A stretch of 64,000 bases of DNA. Origin: Owenia fusiformis (Eukaryota; Annelida; Polychaeta; Sabellida; Oweniidae). Shown piece after piece: positions 10,963 through 23,590 of this stretch (position 1 is its first letter; each line of letters begins with the position of its first letter). The stretch lies in assembly GCA_903813345.2 (NCBI GenBank), contig CAIIXF020000006.1, positions 36,182,436 to 36,246,435 of the forward strand, given 5' to 3'. The notes beneath the pieces are model-generated. The model had not been told where the DNA came from. It did no database searches and saw only the letters and a list, made by a program, of their open reading frames with translations. A program made the translations under genes and the position numbers.

Positions 10963-13540
10963 TTACCCAGAGAAGTATTTTGATTTTTTACACAAGAGTT
11001 TCTGATCCACAAACTAATACGGTGATGGGACGAAAAATAATCGTAAACGTCGTGGTCGTGCGACAATGAAGTATTAGCGGGTGAATGGTATTTTTCACTG
11101 GCCTTGGGAAGTCGGTGAAAACAGTCCTCAATGGAATGGGACGAGTATTGAACTTTTGTTCTAAAATTCTTATTATACCAATTCATCATTGTCAGGGAAA
11201 ATTTGCTGAAAAGCTAGAAAAAACTATAAATGTTGATCATTTTTGCATTCAAAGGTACCGAAGTGTTTTCCATTCCACTGATTCCACTGTCTATATCATA
11301 ATATTAGAAAATAACTAAATATAAACATTTTTACCTCTGGTATATTTCTAACGAATTATCAATGCAATACAATCTGATTCCATGTGAATATGACAAAATA
11401 ACTATATCTGAGGATATTGATACAAGAAATATCAAGAAACATTGTTCCTAATAACATACCTTGGCTATCTTTTGATGAAGTAAATGGACAGCGGATATAT
11501 TGCCGGTTCTATATTCCATATATTCAGAGGAAGCATTTCGCACCACATGCGATCTACTACCACATTTCAAAATCTGAAATGGTAGCGCCTATGTGGTTGA
11601 TGATTCCTCACAGTACATTAGAATAAGACATCTGATAAAACAAAACATATATCAGTGTACATCTACATTGGTATACACACGGAATATGTCTTTAATATCC
11701 ACAATCAAATATATTTAGGGTTATGTACTGGGAGGTTTTGGATATGGGGTTTATCCAGAGGGAGATATGCATATCTACCTGAGGGACCGTAGGGACCGAA
11801 GGTAGATGTGTATATCTCACGAGGGATGAACCCAATATTCAAACCGACCGTACATAACTTCTTTATCCTATACAAAGTAGAGTTTTCTAATTTTCTTTCA
11901 ATTTTTTTTTATTTTTTCAATTTTTTCACATTTTTCTAATTTTATTTTTAATTTTTTCAAATTTGTTTCTATTTTTTCCTTTTTTCAATTTTTAATTTTT
12001 CAAATTTTTTTTCGAAGCGGGAAGATATGCCCTGGAGCGGGAGATATGGCGGGAGATATGGAGGTTCAGGATCAAAATTAGGATACGGGATTTATTTTAC
12101 CAAGTTATCTCCCTAAAACTCTACTTGGCATAGGATAAATATCAATACTTTGACAGAGAGGGTACATTATTTTTTAATTAATCGAGTTTGTTTGGAACCA
12201 TACGCATCTAACTAATAATTTTCAATTCTCCTCAAAATAAATTTTTTCATTCCATTCGTCTCTAATGTAAGCGACTAGAAACTCTTATTGTCTTTTTGAT
12301 ATGGACGTTTTAGTTAAAAGTGTGTAAAACATCCAGTTCGGGGTACATATCTGTATGAACGAACGTCAGTACTCCCTGGCTAGTGCAGTATTGCATAATC
12401 GATAGGATGGAAAACACACTTTCAAGTAGAATGCCCTTATTTTATTTTTTACACTCCCCACTGTTCGATGCATCACCGCCAACGTCATTGTCACATGGTC
12501 CAACTTTTTCAGCTACCTGAAATTTTGAATGGTGAATAACTTTGACAACTTGACCTTGTTTTATTCTGTAGTCATGGAACCATATGTTTTAAAATGACTC
12601 ATATTAAAACAATATTACTCAAATTTGTAAATGAAAAGATATTGAATGTCACAAATTGTGCAAGGACAACGCATACAAAAATTCATAAGCTAAAACCTCT
12701 TTTTCTTCAGTATTTTTCAAAGTATGTCACAAAAACTTGTGTAGGGTACTATATATACTATAATATATTTTTACTTATCGTGTCATTATCCATGTCAATC
12801 AAAAATAAGTTTGAATTATAGATACTTGTACAACATATGTATACCTTAGAGCCAGCATAAGCAGCCGTCGTTCCAATTACCACTTTGGTCACAATCCCGA
12901 GTCCTGCTGCACCAGCTGATTGCGCTAGCACAAATAAACAATCAGAATGTTATCTGCTTGTTGCATTCAGTCTTTGAATGGAAGGGGGGGGGGGTATTTC
13001 TACAATGTGTTACCTCGATGAAAAATTGCCAAACACACGTCACGAAAAAATCGTTGATAAATGTTTACCATTTTAAGTTGTGCAAAATTGGATAAATACC
13101 TGCAGCGACTGCCCCCGCTCCCACGCCATATGTAGTTGCTGCTGACATTGCACTTGCAGCGACAGACCCTGCTGCTATTCCAGCACTTGTGAATCCTGCA
13201 GCTGTTAGAACAGCGGGGGCTGCTGCAACAGCACCAACACCTCCTATTACAGCGCCGCCTATCTTACACCAAGTTGGCCCTGAAATACAAGAGCACATTT
13301 TTACAAAAGGCGCCGTGTTAAGGTACAGATGGAACGCGATGTTAAGGAACTGGTGGAACGAAAACATTTTTGAAAATATTGCTTTAACTGCCCATGTTAT
13401 TTTCTGGTACAAAAGAAAGTGTTTCTTTTCTTGCTTTTTTCTGGGACGTATCATTACGATGTTTTCTTTTAGTAAACCCGGAAACAACATGAAATATTAT
13501 CATTTCCTGGACTTGTTATTGACCTCTGACCAGGTTAACT
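10963..13540. repeat. Segmental duplication, copy A
   Basis: From TTACCCAGAGAAGTATTTTG onward this matches 20586-23590 closely, including ISG12 exons 2-4, their introns and the left half of a shared MITE. Copy A has a private insertion at 11714-12127; copy B has one at 21830-22558. Confidence 0.9.
11714..12127. mobile_element. Insertion private to duplication copy A
   Basis: Copy B reads straight across this position. The inserted DNA starts near TTAGGGTTATGTACTGGG and ends CTTGGCATAGGATAAA. An inner inverted pair, TTATCCTATACAAAGTAG at 11869 and its near inverse at the right end, suggests a composite of two short elements. A T-rich low-complexity block fills the middle. Confidence 0.65.
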
Positions 13541-16458
13541 AAAGGAAGCCTGAAAAAGCATGGAAATACACACATGCCTTCATACTTTATTTTGTTCTAA
13601 AAATAACATGTGCAGGTATATAGTTTTTTAATGTTTTCGTTTCACCAGTACAGTACCTTAACCAATATCCAGAACCAACATTAAAACAAGTAGGATTGGC
13701 TCCCAGGATGCAATTCCGATATTCTGCCATATAGGGGCATCATCGCTGTGTATGAAATTCAAATTTTAAACAGTGGCCATTTCTCAATCTTTCTCCATTC
13801 AGAATTTGAATTGCGAGTTTTGGTACTTATTACAAAAAAATTCAAACACGCAAGAAGAGATCAAGATATTAGTTCAAATTGTTTGGTTGATGATTGTGAA
13901 TTTATAGCCAAATAAATATCAGTCAATAAGGTAGCATTTCAAAAGATCAACGTCAGAAAATCAACTGTATTTGAACAGTTAGAGGGAGGGGGTCAATAAC
14001 CTTAAAAGTTATTTACCGACATTGAATAATTATAATTAGTACTATAATATATAGTGTGACCAAGGGAAAGATCAATACCCGGTGATTTCAGCGGGAAGTG
14101 GCGTTTCGTTCATTGGATGAGCTGCGCGCGCACGCATAAATGTGATTATCCAATATAATTAGGGGAGGGCTATTTGAAGTAGTTTTTGGTCTCAGGCGCG
14201 ACCCAGGGCTGTTGTCTTAAGGACATTTCGTTGAAAATGAGCCATTCGGCTGATAATTGGTAAGAGTTTGCGATCTTATAATGTATAACTGTTACTCAGA
14301 CACATATTTTGACACGATTCTGTTGGAAATAAGCTTTGAACCGAGAGATATTCACGATTGATATGCACATTTTTGATTGTGCCATTGCTTTTCTATTGCA
14401 CAACCCATGTATTGATAGAAGAAACATTAATAATACAGATTGGTTTACCTTCAATACATGGCAGACACTACATATCGGTATATTAATACCAGTTTGTGCC
14501 TTAAATAGTTTTATATTTCCATCCACGGCCTGGAGCCTGGGTGTGTTTGTCTCTTATGTGTATGCTTGTGCATTGACTTCTAATCACTAGCAGAATTTAA
14601 CATGATGCAAACTCGACATTATAACTCATGCTGTAACATTTTGACTTCGCTGGAAAACAATAGGAATTATTTTTCTTGCCAATCAATCATGAATCACAAT
14701 CAAAATTTCAGAATGATCAATCAGGCAATGATCCAAATCAAGTTATAACATTATATGATATTCAGCAAGAAGTCCGGTAGAAATACAGAATATTTAAACA
14801 TCAAAGCTGAAAGTTAAAAGCTAATCTGTCAATTTTCTGTCTGCAAAAGAGCGTCCCAAGAGCGTTTACATTTGACACAATAACAGACTGAGGCCTTGAA
14901 ATCTAGGATTCCCCAGGAAAATATGACGTCATACTAATTAGCATAAGGATTTCCCTATTGGGCTGGGTCGAGCCTTGTTCGAAAACACAATCCATAAATA
15001 CATGCTAATTTCTAAGGAGATAGGAAGTGTATAACGTGTTTATCGATTTTGTTTAAAGATTTAATCAATTATCAAATTGTTTAAGTGGATAAAGTGGTCA
15101 CACTTGCTTCAATTCATAGCGAAATCGACGGATAGAAACTGACCGAATTCCCGATATCCTACCCCGTATTACTGTAGGCTATAAGCACAGTGACCTACAG
15201 AGGGCGCTATCACAAACAAGTACTGGACGAACCGATAAATTCCCGGGTATTGTAACGCCCTTGGTGTGACCAACGAAATCAACACTTCTTAAACACACTA
15301 ATGAGAGGTCACAGATTAACTGTCGTATCCAGTGATCCTGGCCCTATCGTAAAAGGAAAGCTTCGAATGTGTTAAAGCCTTTAGAAATGTATATATTTTC
15401 CATATATGCAACTAGAGTTTGTGCACATACCTTATATCGATCGATAATGGCAAAAGAAAATCCTCTATTTCTTCGTCTTCGCCATTTTTATTAAACCAGA
15501 AGTTTGTTCTCTAACGTCCGTGCAATATTTTTTCACTTTTATTTCAGATTACGCTTTGGATTCGACTTTTAATGCTTTCTAATAATTATTACCACCTTGC
15601 CGGGCCAGTTCTAGGGGTTTTGGTGCTAGTTTAGAAGGCGTTCATTTTACTTTATCGACCTGAGAAATGTGTGACGTCATAGTGGTGGTCCATATGGACC
15701 GGTCTAGAATATATTCCGGACCGGTAATTTTCCCCGGGAAATGAGATATCGTTCAATGCGTACGATTTTTTTGCTGTTTCAGTCCTGGTCGTTAACGGTG
15801 GTAATAATACTAATAACGTCATTTCTGCGAGCAATATAGTGAAATATTGGACCTTCGGCCTTCGGCCCTCGGTCCGATATTTCACTATATTGCCCTTAGA
15901 AATGACGTTATTGTACTATTGTCAAGCGATTTCTATGAGAAACGTTTTCATAAAAAGACTCACACTATCAGAGATTTTATCGATTCAAGCAGCCAGAAAA
16001 ATTAATTTGACCCGCTGGTTTGTTTGTTTGTATCCTTTTCTAGGTGTTTCGACGTCGACTTGTAGTCCAAGGTATGAAATCTCTAGGACGTCTAATAAAG
16101 GAGCTGGTAGCACACTATAGCGCAGCGATATTTGACCTAACATTAACATACCTACACATGTTCCCCAATAATTTTATTATAACCGTAAATAATATAATTC
16201 TAGCTTTTAGGCTGAATTATGCCTGCCATTAACAGAGGTCAAAAATTTACCAAAAAACAGTAAATGGCGGTTATTTATCGTTATACTACGTTCGTTGTAT
16301 ATCGATAAGGTTATAAATGATTTACTTAATAAGAAAAACACTAAAAAAGATTCCCCGATTGCTAATAACTTACAACCATCGTCATCTTTCTTTGCCCCTG
16401 CAACTGTTCCTGTCAACAATAAGACGAGGAACATAGTAACTTCTAATTTCCTATGCAT
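12442..16458 (-). CDS. ISG12 / IFI27-IFI6-like protein, copy A, four exons
   Basis: Exons are 16458-16374, 13279-13100, 12924-12845 and 12516-12442. Together they give 420 coding bases (139 residues and a TAA stop) with matching phases at every junction; donors include GTAAGT and GTATAC. Exon 1 encodes a signal peptide (MHRKLEVTMFLVLLLTGTVA) and an acidic KKDDDG stretch. Exons 2-3 encode the Gly/Ala-rich ISG12 domain, from WCKIGGAVIGGVGAVAAAP to AQSAGAAGLGIVTKVVIG. Exon 4 gives a hydrophilic tail with two cysteines. Members of this family are small hydrophobic membrane proteins (ER or mitochondria) linked in vertebrates to interferon response and apoptosis; an immune role here is inference. 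AATAAA overlaps the stop codon and could serve polyadenylation. Intron 1 holds several transposons. Confidence 0.85.
13318..13661. mobile_element. MITE of the TTAAGGTACAG family in intron 1
   Basis: Ends TTAAGGTACAG and GTACCTTAA are inverted. Internal sequence (TTTTAGTAAACCCGGAAACA, ACATGCCTTCATACTTTATT) matches the complete copy at 55432-55841. A left half of the same family sits at the equivalent place in copy B (about 23238-23600). Confidence 0.75.
14053..15273. mobile_element. Probable DNA element with imperfect ends (CCAAGGG / AATACCCGG)
   Basis: The left end has GACCAAGGGAAAGATCAATACCCGG-type sequence, and the right end has the inverse arrangement with CCGGGTATTGTAACGCCC and TTGGTGTGACC. 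Pairing is imperfect and no target duplication is clear. No coding sequence inside. Confidence 0.45.
15806..15912. repeat. Short palindromic element
   Basis: AATAACGTCATTTCTGCGAG and AATATAGTGAAATATTGGAC pair with their inverses around a CCTTCGG-rich centre. The arms are about 50 bp, capable of a stable hairpin. Probably a small MITE. Confidence 0.75.
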
Positions 16459-16619
16459 TTTATGGTATAGAATTAAAATGAGAACTGATGTGTACTGTAC
16501 TTTGTAAATTGCAAATAATAAGGTGCAAACTGCTGAGAATTGATAAACTTCCTGCTTCGTCGAAATAGGAGAGCCCCGATGGTATTCAACCGGAGATAGC
16601 CGAGCGTGCCGATTCTTTT

Positions 16620-16740
16620 TTAGATTAAAGTTAGTGTTAGGGTTAGAGATAAGGGGAAGTGTTTTTTGGATATAATTAGGGACTAGGGTTTATATATTAG
16701 CAATATATTAGGAATATGTTTAGGGTTAGGGTTGAAAAAT
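16620..16740 (+). repeat. Interstitial telomere-like motifs
   Basis: Scattered GTTAGGGTTAG-type sequence: one block near 16634-16645 and TTTAGGGTTAGGGTT near 16718-16733. Too short and diverged to be a telomere; may be an old repair scar. Confidence 0.45.
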
Positions 16741-17037
16741 TTTCGGCCATCTTCGTCTGGAAGCCAACATTGTTACCCTCGTCGAAATAATCAAGGGCGA
16801 ACACAGTACCAGAACGTGCCTCGTTCACAAATTCAATTCAATTCCGATAAAAATGTATATATTAGTATATAAACACCTCCGGTCGATGTTATTTTATTTT
16901 AGCAAGCAAGATATTCTTAAAAGCATATAACAGCGAAATGTGTATATTTAAGCAAGGGAGTTTATCTCTGAAGATAGACGTCCTTGATAAGAAAGTTATT
17001 TAAGATAATAAAATATAAGAAAAGTGGTCCTTTCAAA

Positions 17038-17197
17038 TATTAACTAGTTTAATGCATTAACATTGTGGATTGCACCTGCAAACAGCAAATAAACAATGGA
17101 CTCAATTGTGCTCAGTAAAAATCTGGTAAATTTTTGAGAAATAAATGTTCTGCGTACGATTAACAAAGATTAAAGTTTTTGATCACCCTGTATGTTT
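17038..17197. mobile_element. Half copy of the TACAGGGTGGTCC mariner-type family
   Basis: Matches the right half of the complete element at 32030-33096 (ACTAGTTTAATGCATTAAC onward) and ends at CACCCTGTA. The left terminus is missing. Confidence 0.6.
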
Positions 17198-17326
17198 AAA
17201 GAGGAACGTCCTATAATTCAATATTTTGCCAAAATCGGAAGACTATGCTGAAATAAAATCAGAACTGTCGGACTTTTGAGAAAATAGGCTTGACATGGAA
17301 TAATATTAGCAAAGTACTGCAAAACT

Positions 17327-17439
17327 TAGCCTTGCCCAAGTCGGTCTCTTTTACTTATATTGATTTCTATTATGACCGCCGGTAATAATTCCAGATCAGA
17401 TTAGTAAAAAAAAAATACCGCCTTGGACAAGGCTATGCA
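17327..17439. mobile_element. Palindromic MITE with 9-bp target duplication (Mutator-like)
   Basis: Ends TAGCCTTGCCCAAGTCGG and its near inverse CCGCCTTGGACAAGGCTA are flanked by TGCAAAACT on both sides (17318-17326, 17440-17448). A 9-bp duplication suits Mutator-type transposases. A larger relative lies at 34583-35156 and a fragment at 37249-37300. Confidence 0.8.
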
Positions 17440-17504
17440 TGCAAAACTGTGACAATGTTTTTTAAGCCCCCAACCAGAACTTCTTTGACTTATTTATTTG
17501 CTAA

Positions 17505-18444
17505 GATTAAATGTTATTTCAAAGACTCAATGTGTAGTAGAAAACATCCAATAGGCACCACAAAGATGCGAAAATGCGTACCTGTCGATGTAAAAATATG
17601 TTTTCCAAAATGTAAAAACAGCAAAACCGGGCTGTTCGACGTCCAAGTGTATCAAAGTAAAATCACAGGTGAAACTAGGTATGCGAGAAACAAAAATTGT
17701 CTACAGTGTATTGATAAGATTCATATGACAATTTGCAACACAAATGCCTCGTTTAAAGGGTTCCGATAAGCATCCCGTATAAAAACAATATGGCCGCTCC
17801 AGGCGAATCAACTGGATTAGTCCATTTTTAAGAAATAAGGGGAGTTCTGTAAAATCCAGTTTATAGAAATTGTCTTTGAGATAAAGTAATCCGTTTATAA
17901 TGATTTTGAAAACGTTATCCATAGAGTGATTGCGTTCAAAGAATACGTGTACAACAGCCAATATAAATTATTGTATTAGAACTGCTTTGTTTCATTTGTA
18001 GGATATTTCATATGCCAAGCTGTGTGCTATTACGTTATGGCGAAATTTAGATGCCAATTTTTCCTTATTATACACAAATAGAAGATCCTGAAACTTCACC
18101 CATAAATGTGGAATTGATTTGTCAAAATAAAAATCACCCTTTTATAAATGTGTGACGATCTATAATATACTTATGCTATATAACAGTTAGAGGTGTTGAC
18201 ACAACGACATCGAACCTGTGAACCCTTGAGTATTATTCGGGATCGGGCCTTTTATACTAAACGGTGAGCAACACCAGAAACGAGCGTTCGATTTGCTAAA
18301 CGATATGCGTCACCCTTTAATGGAAAAACTGATTTGATTTTACCGTTTTTATCTTATTCTTTATTAGCAGATGTGCGTACAATGGGAGATTCTGGCTTAA
18401 ATATCCAACTGAAAACTCAGTCGGGCATGGGAAGACTAGATTTT
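17505..18444 (+). pseudogene. Partial duplicate of the somatomedin-B gene, broken
   Basis: Bases about 17505-17756 correspond to residues of the Cys-rich region of the protein at 1181-3379 (shared pieces: FDVQVYQSKITGE, YARNKNCLQC, ICNTNASF). Bases 18317-18444 match the next part (GATTTGATTTTACCGTTTTT onward) and stop at GACTAGATTT. A 560-bp transposon splits the two parts. The 5' and 3' ends of the gene are missing, so it is a fragment without function as protein. Confidence 0.85.
17757..18316. mobile_element. 560-bp element at a TTAA site inside the gene relic
   Basis: Flanked by TTAA on both sides (17753-17756, 18317-18320), with short inverted ends AGGGT/ACCCT. The uninterrupted parental gene defines the boundaries. 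TTAA duplication is used by piggyBac and some other superfamilies; the ends are too short to decide. Confidence 0.7.
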
Positions 18445-18599
18445 ACTCGGGGTGGAAAATTTTCTAAGAGGCTCCGTTAAGGAAAAAATGACTTTTTGAG
18501 CTGGATGGAATTTCTGTGTATTTTCTATTCTATTAGGGTGTCCTGCATAAAGGATTTCGCCTGCGAAGCATATAACTCTTGCGAACATATCTAAATACT

Positions 18600-20290
18600 G
18601 GTCCGAAGAAGACATACCTTGAATTTTTTAGAAAAAATTGGCTAAAAATGGAAACTACAAGAAGTCAAAATGTTCAACTCAAACAAAGTTGTAGCTATTC
18701 TATATCAATATTTTGTGTTATGTAAGGTTTCTCAGATGTTTCAAGACCTTCATTAGTATACTTGTGTCTAGAAATGTGACATTTAAGGACAAAATTTTGC
18801 ATTTTTAATCATTTTCGCTTTCAGCATTTACATATAGTTCCTTATATCTCAAGTTTAAATGCTGACTGGTTGTTGCTTTTTTGATTAAATCTGTGCTTTT
18901 ACATGTGTTCTTCCATTTAAGGTATAGAAAATGTATAGTGGACAACCAATGCTCGTATGAGAGCTTTCAGATCTCCCCTACCCCATTTATTATGGAAAAT
19001 TACCGAAAAATATAAAAAAATAAAATAACTTGAAATTATAAACTTTAACAAAGTTGTAGCTATTCTATGTCAATATTATGTGTTATTTAATGTTTTCAAG
19101 ATATTTCAGAACCTATATCGGTATACAAGTGGCTAGAAATGAGACATTTAAGGACAAAACTTGGCATTTCTTTTCATCATTTTCGCTTTCAGCAGTAATA
19201 TATAGTTCCTCATATCTTGAGTTTTATGCTGTCTGATTGTTACATTTTCAATCAAATCTGTTTTTGTGCATGTCTTCTTCCATTTAAGGTATAGAAAATG
19301 TATAGTAGACAAACAATGTTCATATTAGAGCTTTCAGATCTCCCCTACCCCATCAATTATGGAAAATAAACGAGAAATATGAAAAAATAAAATAACTTGA
19401 AATTATAGAATTTCATAAAGTTGTAGCTATTCTATATCAATATTATGTGTTATTTAATGTTTTTAATATTTTTCAGAACTGTTATTGGTATTCAAGTGGC
19501 TAGAAATGAGACTTTGGACAAAACTTGGCATTTTTAATCAATGCTGCTTTCGGCAGTAACATATAGATCCTGATATCTTGAGTTTTATGCTGACTGGTTG
19601 ATGCATTTTTGATTAAATCTGTTCTTGTACATGTCTTATTCCATTTAAGGTACTGAAAATGTATAGTGGAGAAACAATGTTCATATTAGAGCTTTCAGAT
19701 CTCCCCTTCCCCATTTATTAGGGAAGATGGCCGGAAAATATAAAAAATAACTTCAAACTACCAGTATAAACTTTAACAAAGATGTAGCCATTCTTTATGT
19801 GTTATTGAATGCTATAATTATTTTTTTAGGACCTTCATTAGTATACTAGTGTCGAGAAATTAGACATTTAAGAACAAAACTTGTAATTTTTCATCATTTC
19901 AACTTTTAGTAATGACATATAGTTCCTTATATTTATTTTTTTATCATTTCAACTTTTAGCAATAACATATAGTTCCTTATATCTTGAGTTTTATGCTGAT
20001 TGGTTGATGAATTCTTGATCAAATCTGTTCTTTTGCCTGCCTACTTTGATTTAAGGTATTTAAAATGTATATTGGAAAGCCTGTCATTATATTAGAGCTT
20101 ACATATCTCCCTTACCCCATTAATTTTGAAAAATAACCAGAAATATAAAAACCAAACAATTTCAAAGTATAGACTTTAACAAAGTTGTCGCTATTCTAGT
20201 TCAATACTAAGTATTATTTGATATTTTTCAGTCCAGATGTGTCAGAAACTTCATGAGTATACAAGTCTAAAAATTAGACATTTAAAGTTG
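18600..20290 (+). repeat. Tandem array, about 4.5 units of 365 bp
   Basis: The landmark GTTGTAGCTATTCTAT recurs at 18688, 19053, 19420, 19781 and 20184 (diverged in the last two). Units share ACATATAGTTCCTTATATC, AGAGCTTTCAGATCTCCCC and ACCCCATTA. The last full unit is longer because about 50 bp is repeated inside it (TCATTTCAACTTTTAG). Non-coding. Confidence 0.9.
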
Positions 20291-20585
20291 AGTTGCAAAT
20301 GGGGCGGGTATTCTCTATCTTTGTCCATTGGGCTTTTCTGGTTATAATATGTTGCAAACTGCTCATGAATCTATGCAATTATAGAAGAACACTTGGAATA
20401 TATTTAAAGTATGTCATGGTCAAACTCCAACTCGAAAATAATAAAATTTGCTGACTCAGCACTTTTGAGCCTGCTTTGCAAGGGTTCACAAACTTTTTTT
20501 TACATGCCTTGGGGTCCCCTACAAGAATCTAAAGTCAAATTGAATCTAGGTGTTTTGGACACAAATCGCCTTGGCCGTAGCACTA

Positions 20586-23500
20586 TTACCCAGAGAAGTA
20601 TTTTGATTTTTTACACAAGAGTTTCTGATCCACAAATTAATACGGTGATGGGACGAAAAATAATCGTAAACGTCGTGGTCGTGCGACAATGAAGTATTAG
20701 CGGGTGAACAAATGGTATCTTTCACTGGCCTTGGGAAGTCGGTGAAAACAGTCATCAATGGAAGGGGACGAGTGAGTATTGAACTTTTGTTCTATAATTC
20801 CCATTATACCAATTCATCATTGTCAGTGAAAATTTGCAGAAAAGCTAGAAAAACCTATAAATGTTGATCATTTTTGGATTCAAAGGTACCGAAGTGTTTT
20901 CCATTCCACTGATTCCACTGTCTATATCATAATATTAGAAAATAACTAAATATAAACATTTTTACCTCTGGTATATTTCTAACGAATTATCAATGCAATA
21001 CAATCTGATTCCATGTGAATATGACAAAATAACTATATCTGAGGATATTGATACAAGAAATATCAAGAAACATTGTTCCTAATAACATACCTTGGCTATC
21101 TTTTCATGAAGTAAATGGACAGATATATGCGGATATATTGCCGGTTAATATTCCATATATTCAGAGGAAGCATTTCGCACCACATGCGATCTACTACAAC
21201 ATTTCAAAATCTGAAATGGTAGCGCCTATGTGGTTGATGATTCCTCACAGTACATTAGAATAAGACATCTGATAAAACAAAACATATATCAGTGTACATC
21301 TACATTGGTATACACATGGAATTTGTCTTTAATATCCACAATCAAATATATATCAACACTTTGACAAAAAGGGTACATTATTTTTTAATCAATCGAGTTT
21401 GTTTGGAAGCATATACGCATCTAACCAATAATTTTCAATTCTCCTCAAAATCAATTTTTTCATTCCATTCGTCTCTAAGCTTCTAGATCTTATTGTCTTT
21501 TCGATATGGGCGTTTTAGTTAAAAGTGTGTAAAACATCCAGTTCGGGGTACTTAACTGTATGAACGAAAGTCAGTACTCCCTGGCATGGTGCAGTATTGC
21601 ATAATCGATAGGATAGAAAACACACTTTCAAGTAGAATGCCCTTATTTTATTTTTTACACTCCCCACTGTTCGATGCATCACCGCCAACGTCATTGTCAC
21701 ATGGTCCAACTTTTTCAGCTACCTGAAATTTTGAATGGTGAATAACTTTGACAACCTGGCCTTGTTTTATTCTGTAGTCATGGAACCATATGTTTTAAAA
21801 TGACTCATATTAAAACAATATTACTCAAAGAATGGGTATCGATATGGCGAACTTTTTGAAGACACGTTTCTCTTAAACCAGTCATCAAAAATTTCTGAAA
21901 ATCTTACAAATAGTCAATTTAATGGCCATCTTTTGAGTGGTAACAATATAATTTGAAATAGATATACATACTTTCATCTATATTGTTTTAAAAAACACAC
22001 CGATCACTTGTTTTGTTCTTGGTATCATCTTTCAAGAATGAAATGAAACATCTTTCCGAACCTCATTGGAACAAAACGACATAAACACAACATGTTTAGG
22101 TCTCTCAATATTGTAATTGTACAAAGGAAATTTTGGTTGATTTTTAAAAAGTATCTAGTTAATGAAATAAAAGGTTTTTCTTGATTTTTATCTTTTTTGG
22201 GGATTTTGTTTTAATTTTTTGAATACTTTTTTAAAATCAACCAAAAATTCATTTGTATAACTTTAATACTGAGAGGTCTAAAAACACGTTGTATATGCTA
22301 TTTTGTTCCAACAAGGTTCGGAAAGACATTTTATTTCATTCTCAAGAATTGGTAGAAAGGAGCAAAAACAATTGCACTAAAAAAAATGTTAACAAAAACA
22401 GTTATATAAAATATTTCTAAATAATTTTCGCATTAAATTGTTGTCAATCAGTCAACATTACATAAAAGATCATGTTTTTTACAGAATGTTTTCAATGATT
22501 GGTTTAAGAGAAAAACATTGTTGAATTCAGTTCTCCATATCGATACCTACCTGTATCCTTTGTAAATGAAAAGATGATGAATGTCACAAATTATGCAAGG
22601 ACAACGCATACAAAAATTCATAAGCTAAAACCTCTTTTTCTTCAGTATTTTTCAAAGTATATGTCACAAAAACTTGTGTAGGGTACTATATATACCATAT
22701 TATATTTTTGCTTATCGTCATTTTACAACAAATTCCATGTCAATCAAAAATAAGTTTGAATCATAGATACTTTATGTACAACATATGTATACCTTAGAGC
22801 CAGCATAAGCAGCCGTCGTTCCAATTACCACTTTGGTAGCAACCCCGATTCCTGCTGCACCAGCTGATTGCGCTAGAACAAATAAACAATCAGAATGTTA
22901 TCTGCTTGTTACACCCAGTCTGGAAGTGGGGTATATTTACAATTTGTTACATTAATGACAAATGCCAAACACTAGTCACGAAAAGACGTTGATAAATGTT
23001 TAAGTGGTGCAAAATTGGATACCTGCAGCGACTGCCCCTGCTCCCGCGCCATATGTAGTTGCTGCTGACATTGCACTTGCAGCGACAGATCCTGCTGCTA
23101 TTCCTGCACCTGTGAATCCTGCAGCTGTTAGAACAAAGGGGGCTGCTGCAACAGCACCAACACCTCCTATTACAGCGCCACCTATCTTACACCAAGTAGG
23201 CCCTGAAATGCAAGAGCACATTTTTACAAAAACCGCCGTGTAAGGTACTGGTGGAACGAAAACATTTTTGAAAACATGCTATACCTGCACATGTTATTAA
23301 ATCTGGCACAAAATAAAGTATGAAGCCATCCATGTGTAATTGCCTTGTTTTTTCAGGAAAGTATCATGACATTGTCTTCTTTTAGTAAACCTGGAAACAG
23401 GTCAATGGTAACTTAACTCAAGTGTTGTCAGGAAACTTTGAGAAAAAAATTGGAAAATTAGAAAGCATGAAATATAAGCATCAAACTCCCACCGAAATTA

Positions 23501-23590
23501 ACATTTATGAACTGAATAATTCTGAAAGGCAGAGTATGCAAGATCAACTGAGTTATTCCACATTGTCAGGTCTATTTTCTACAAATCCCC
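20586..23590. repeat. Segmental duplication, copy B
   Basis: Counterpart of 10963-13540. Homology starts at TTACCCAGAGAAG and includes ISG12 exons 2-4 with unchanged exon lengths. Confidence 0.9.

Noticed and set aside
13065-13490. Single-exon 141-codon reading of the ISG12 domain
   Set aside because: The true exon is 13279-13100; the N-terminal part upstream of GGPTWCK is intron and MITE sequence, and the spliced model explains both gene copies.
16618-16740. True telomere or chromosome end
   Set aside because: Only a few diverged TTAGGG units, with genes and transposons on both sides.
21515-21709. 64-codon minus-strand frame over ISG12 exon 4 of copy B
   Set aside because: It is in another frame. 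The spliced frame ends with the stop at 21648-21650.
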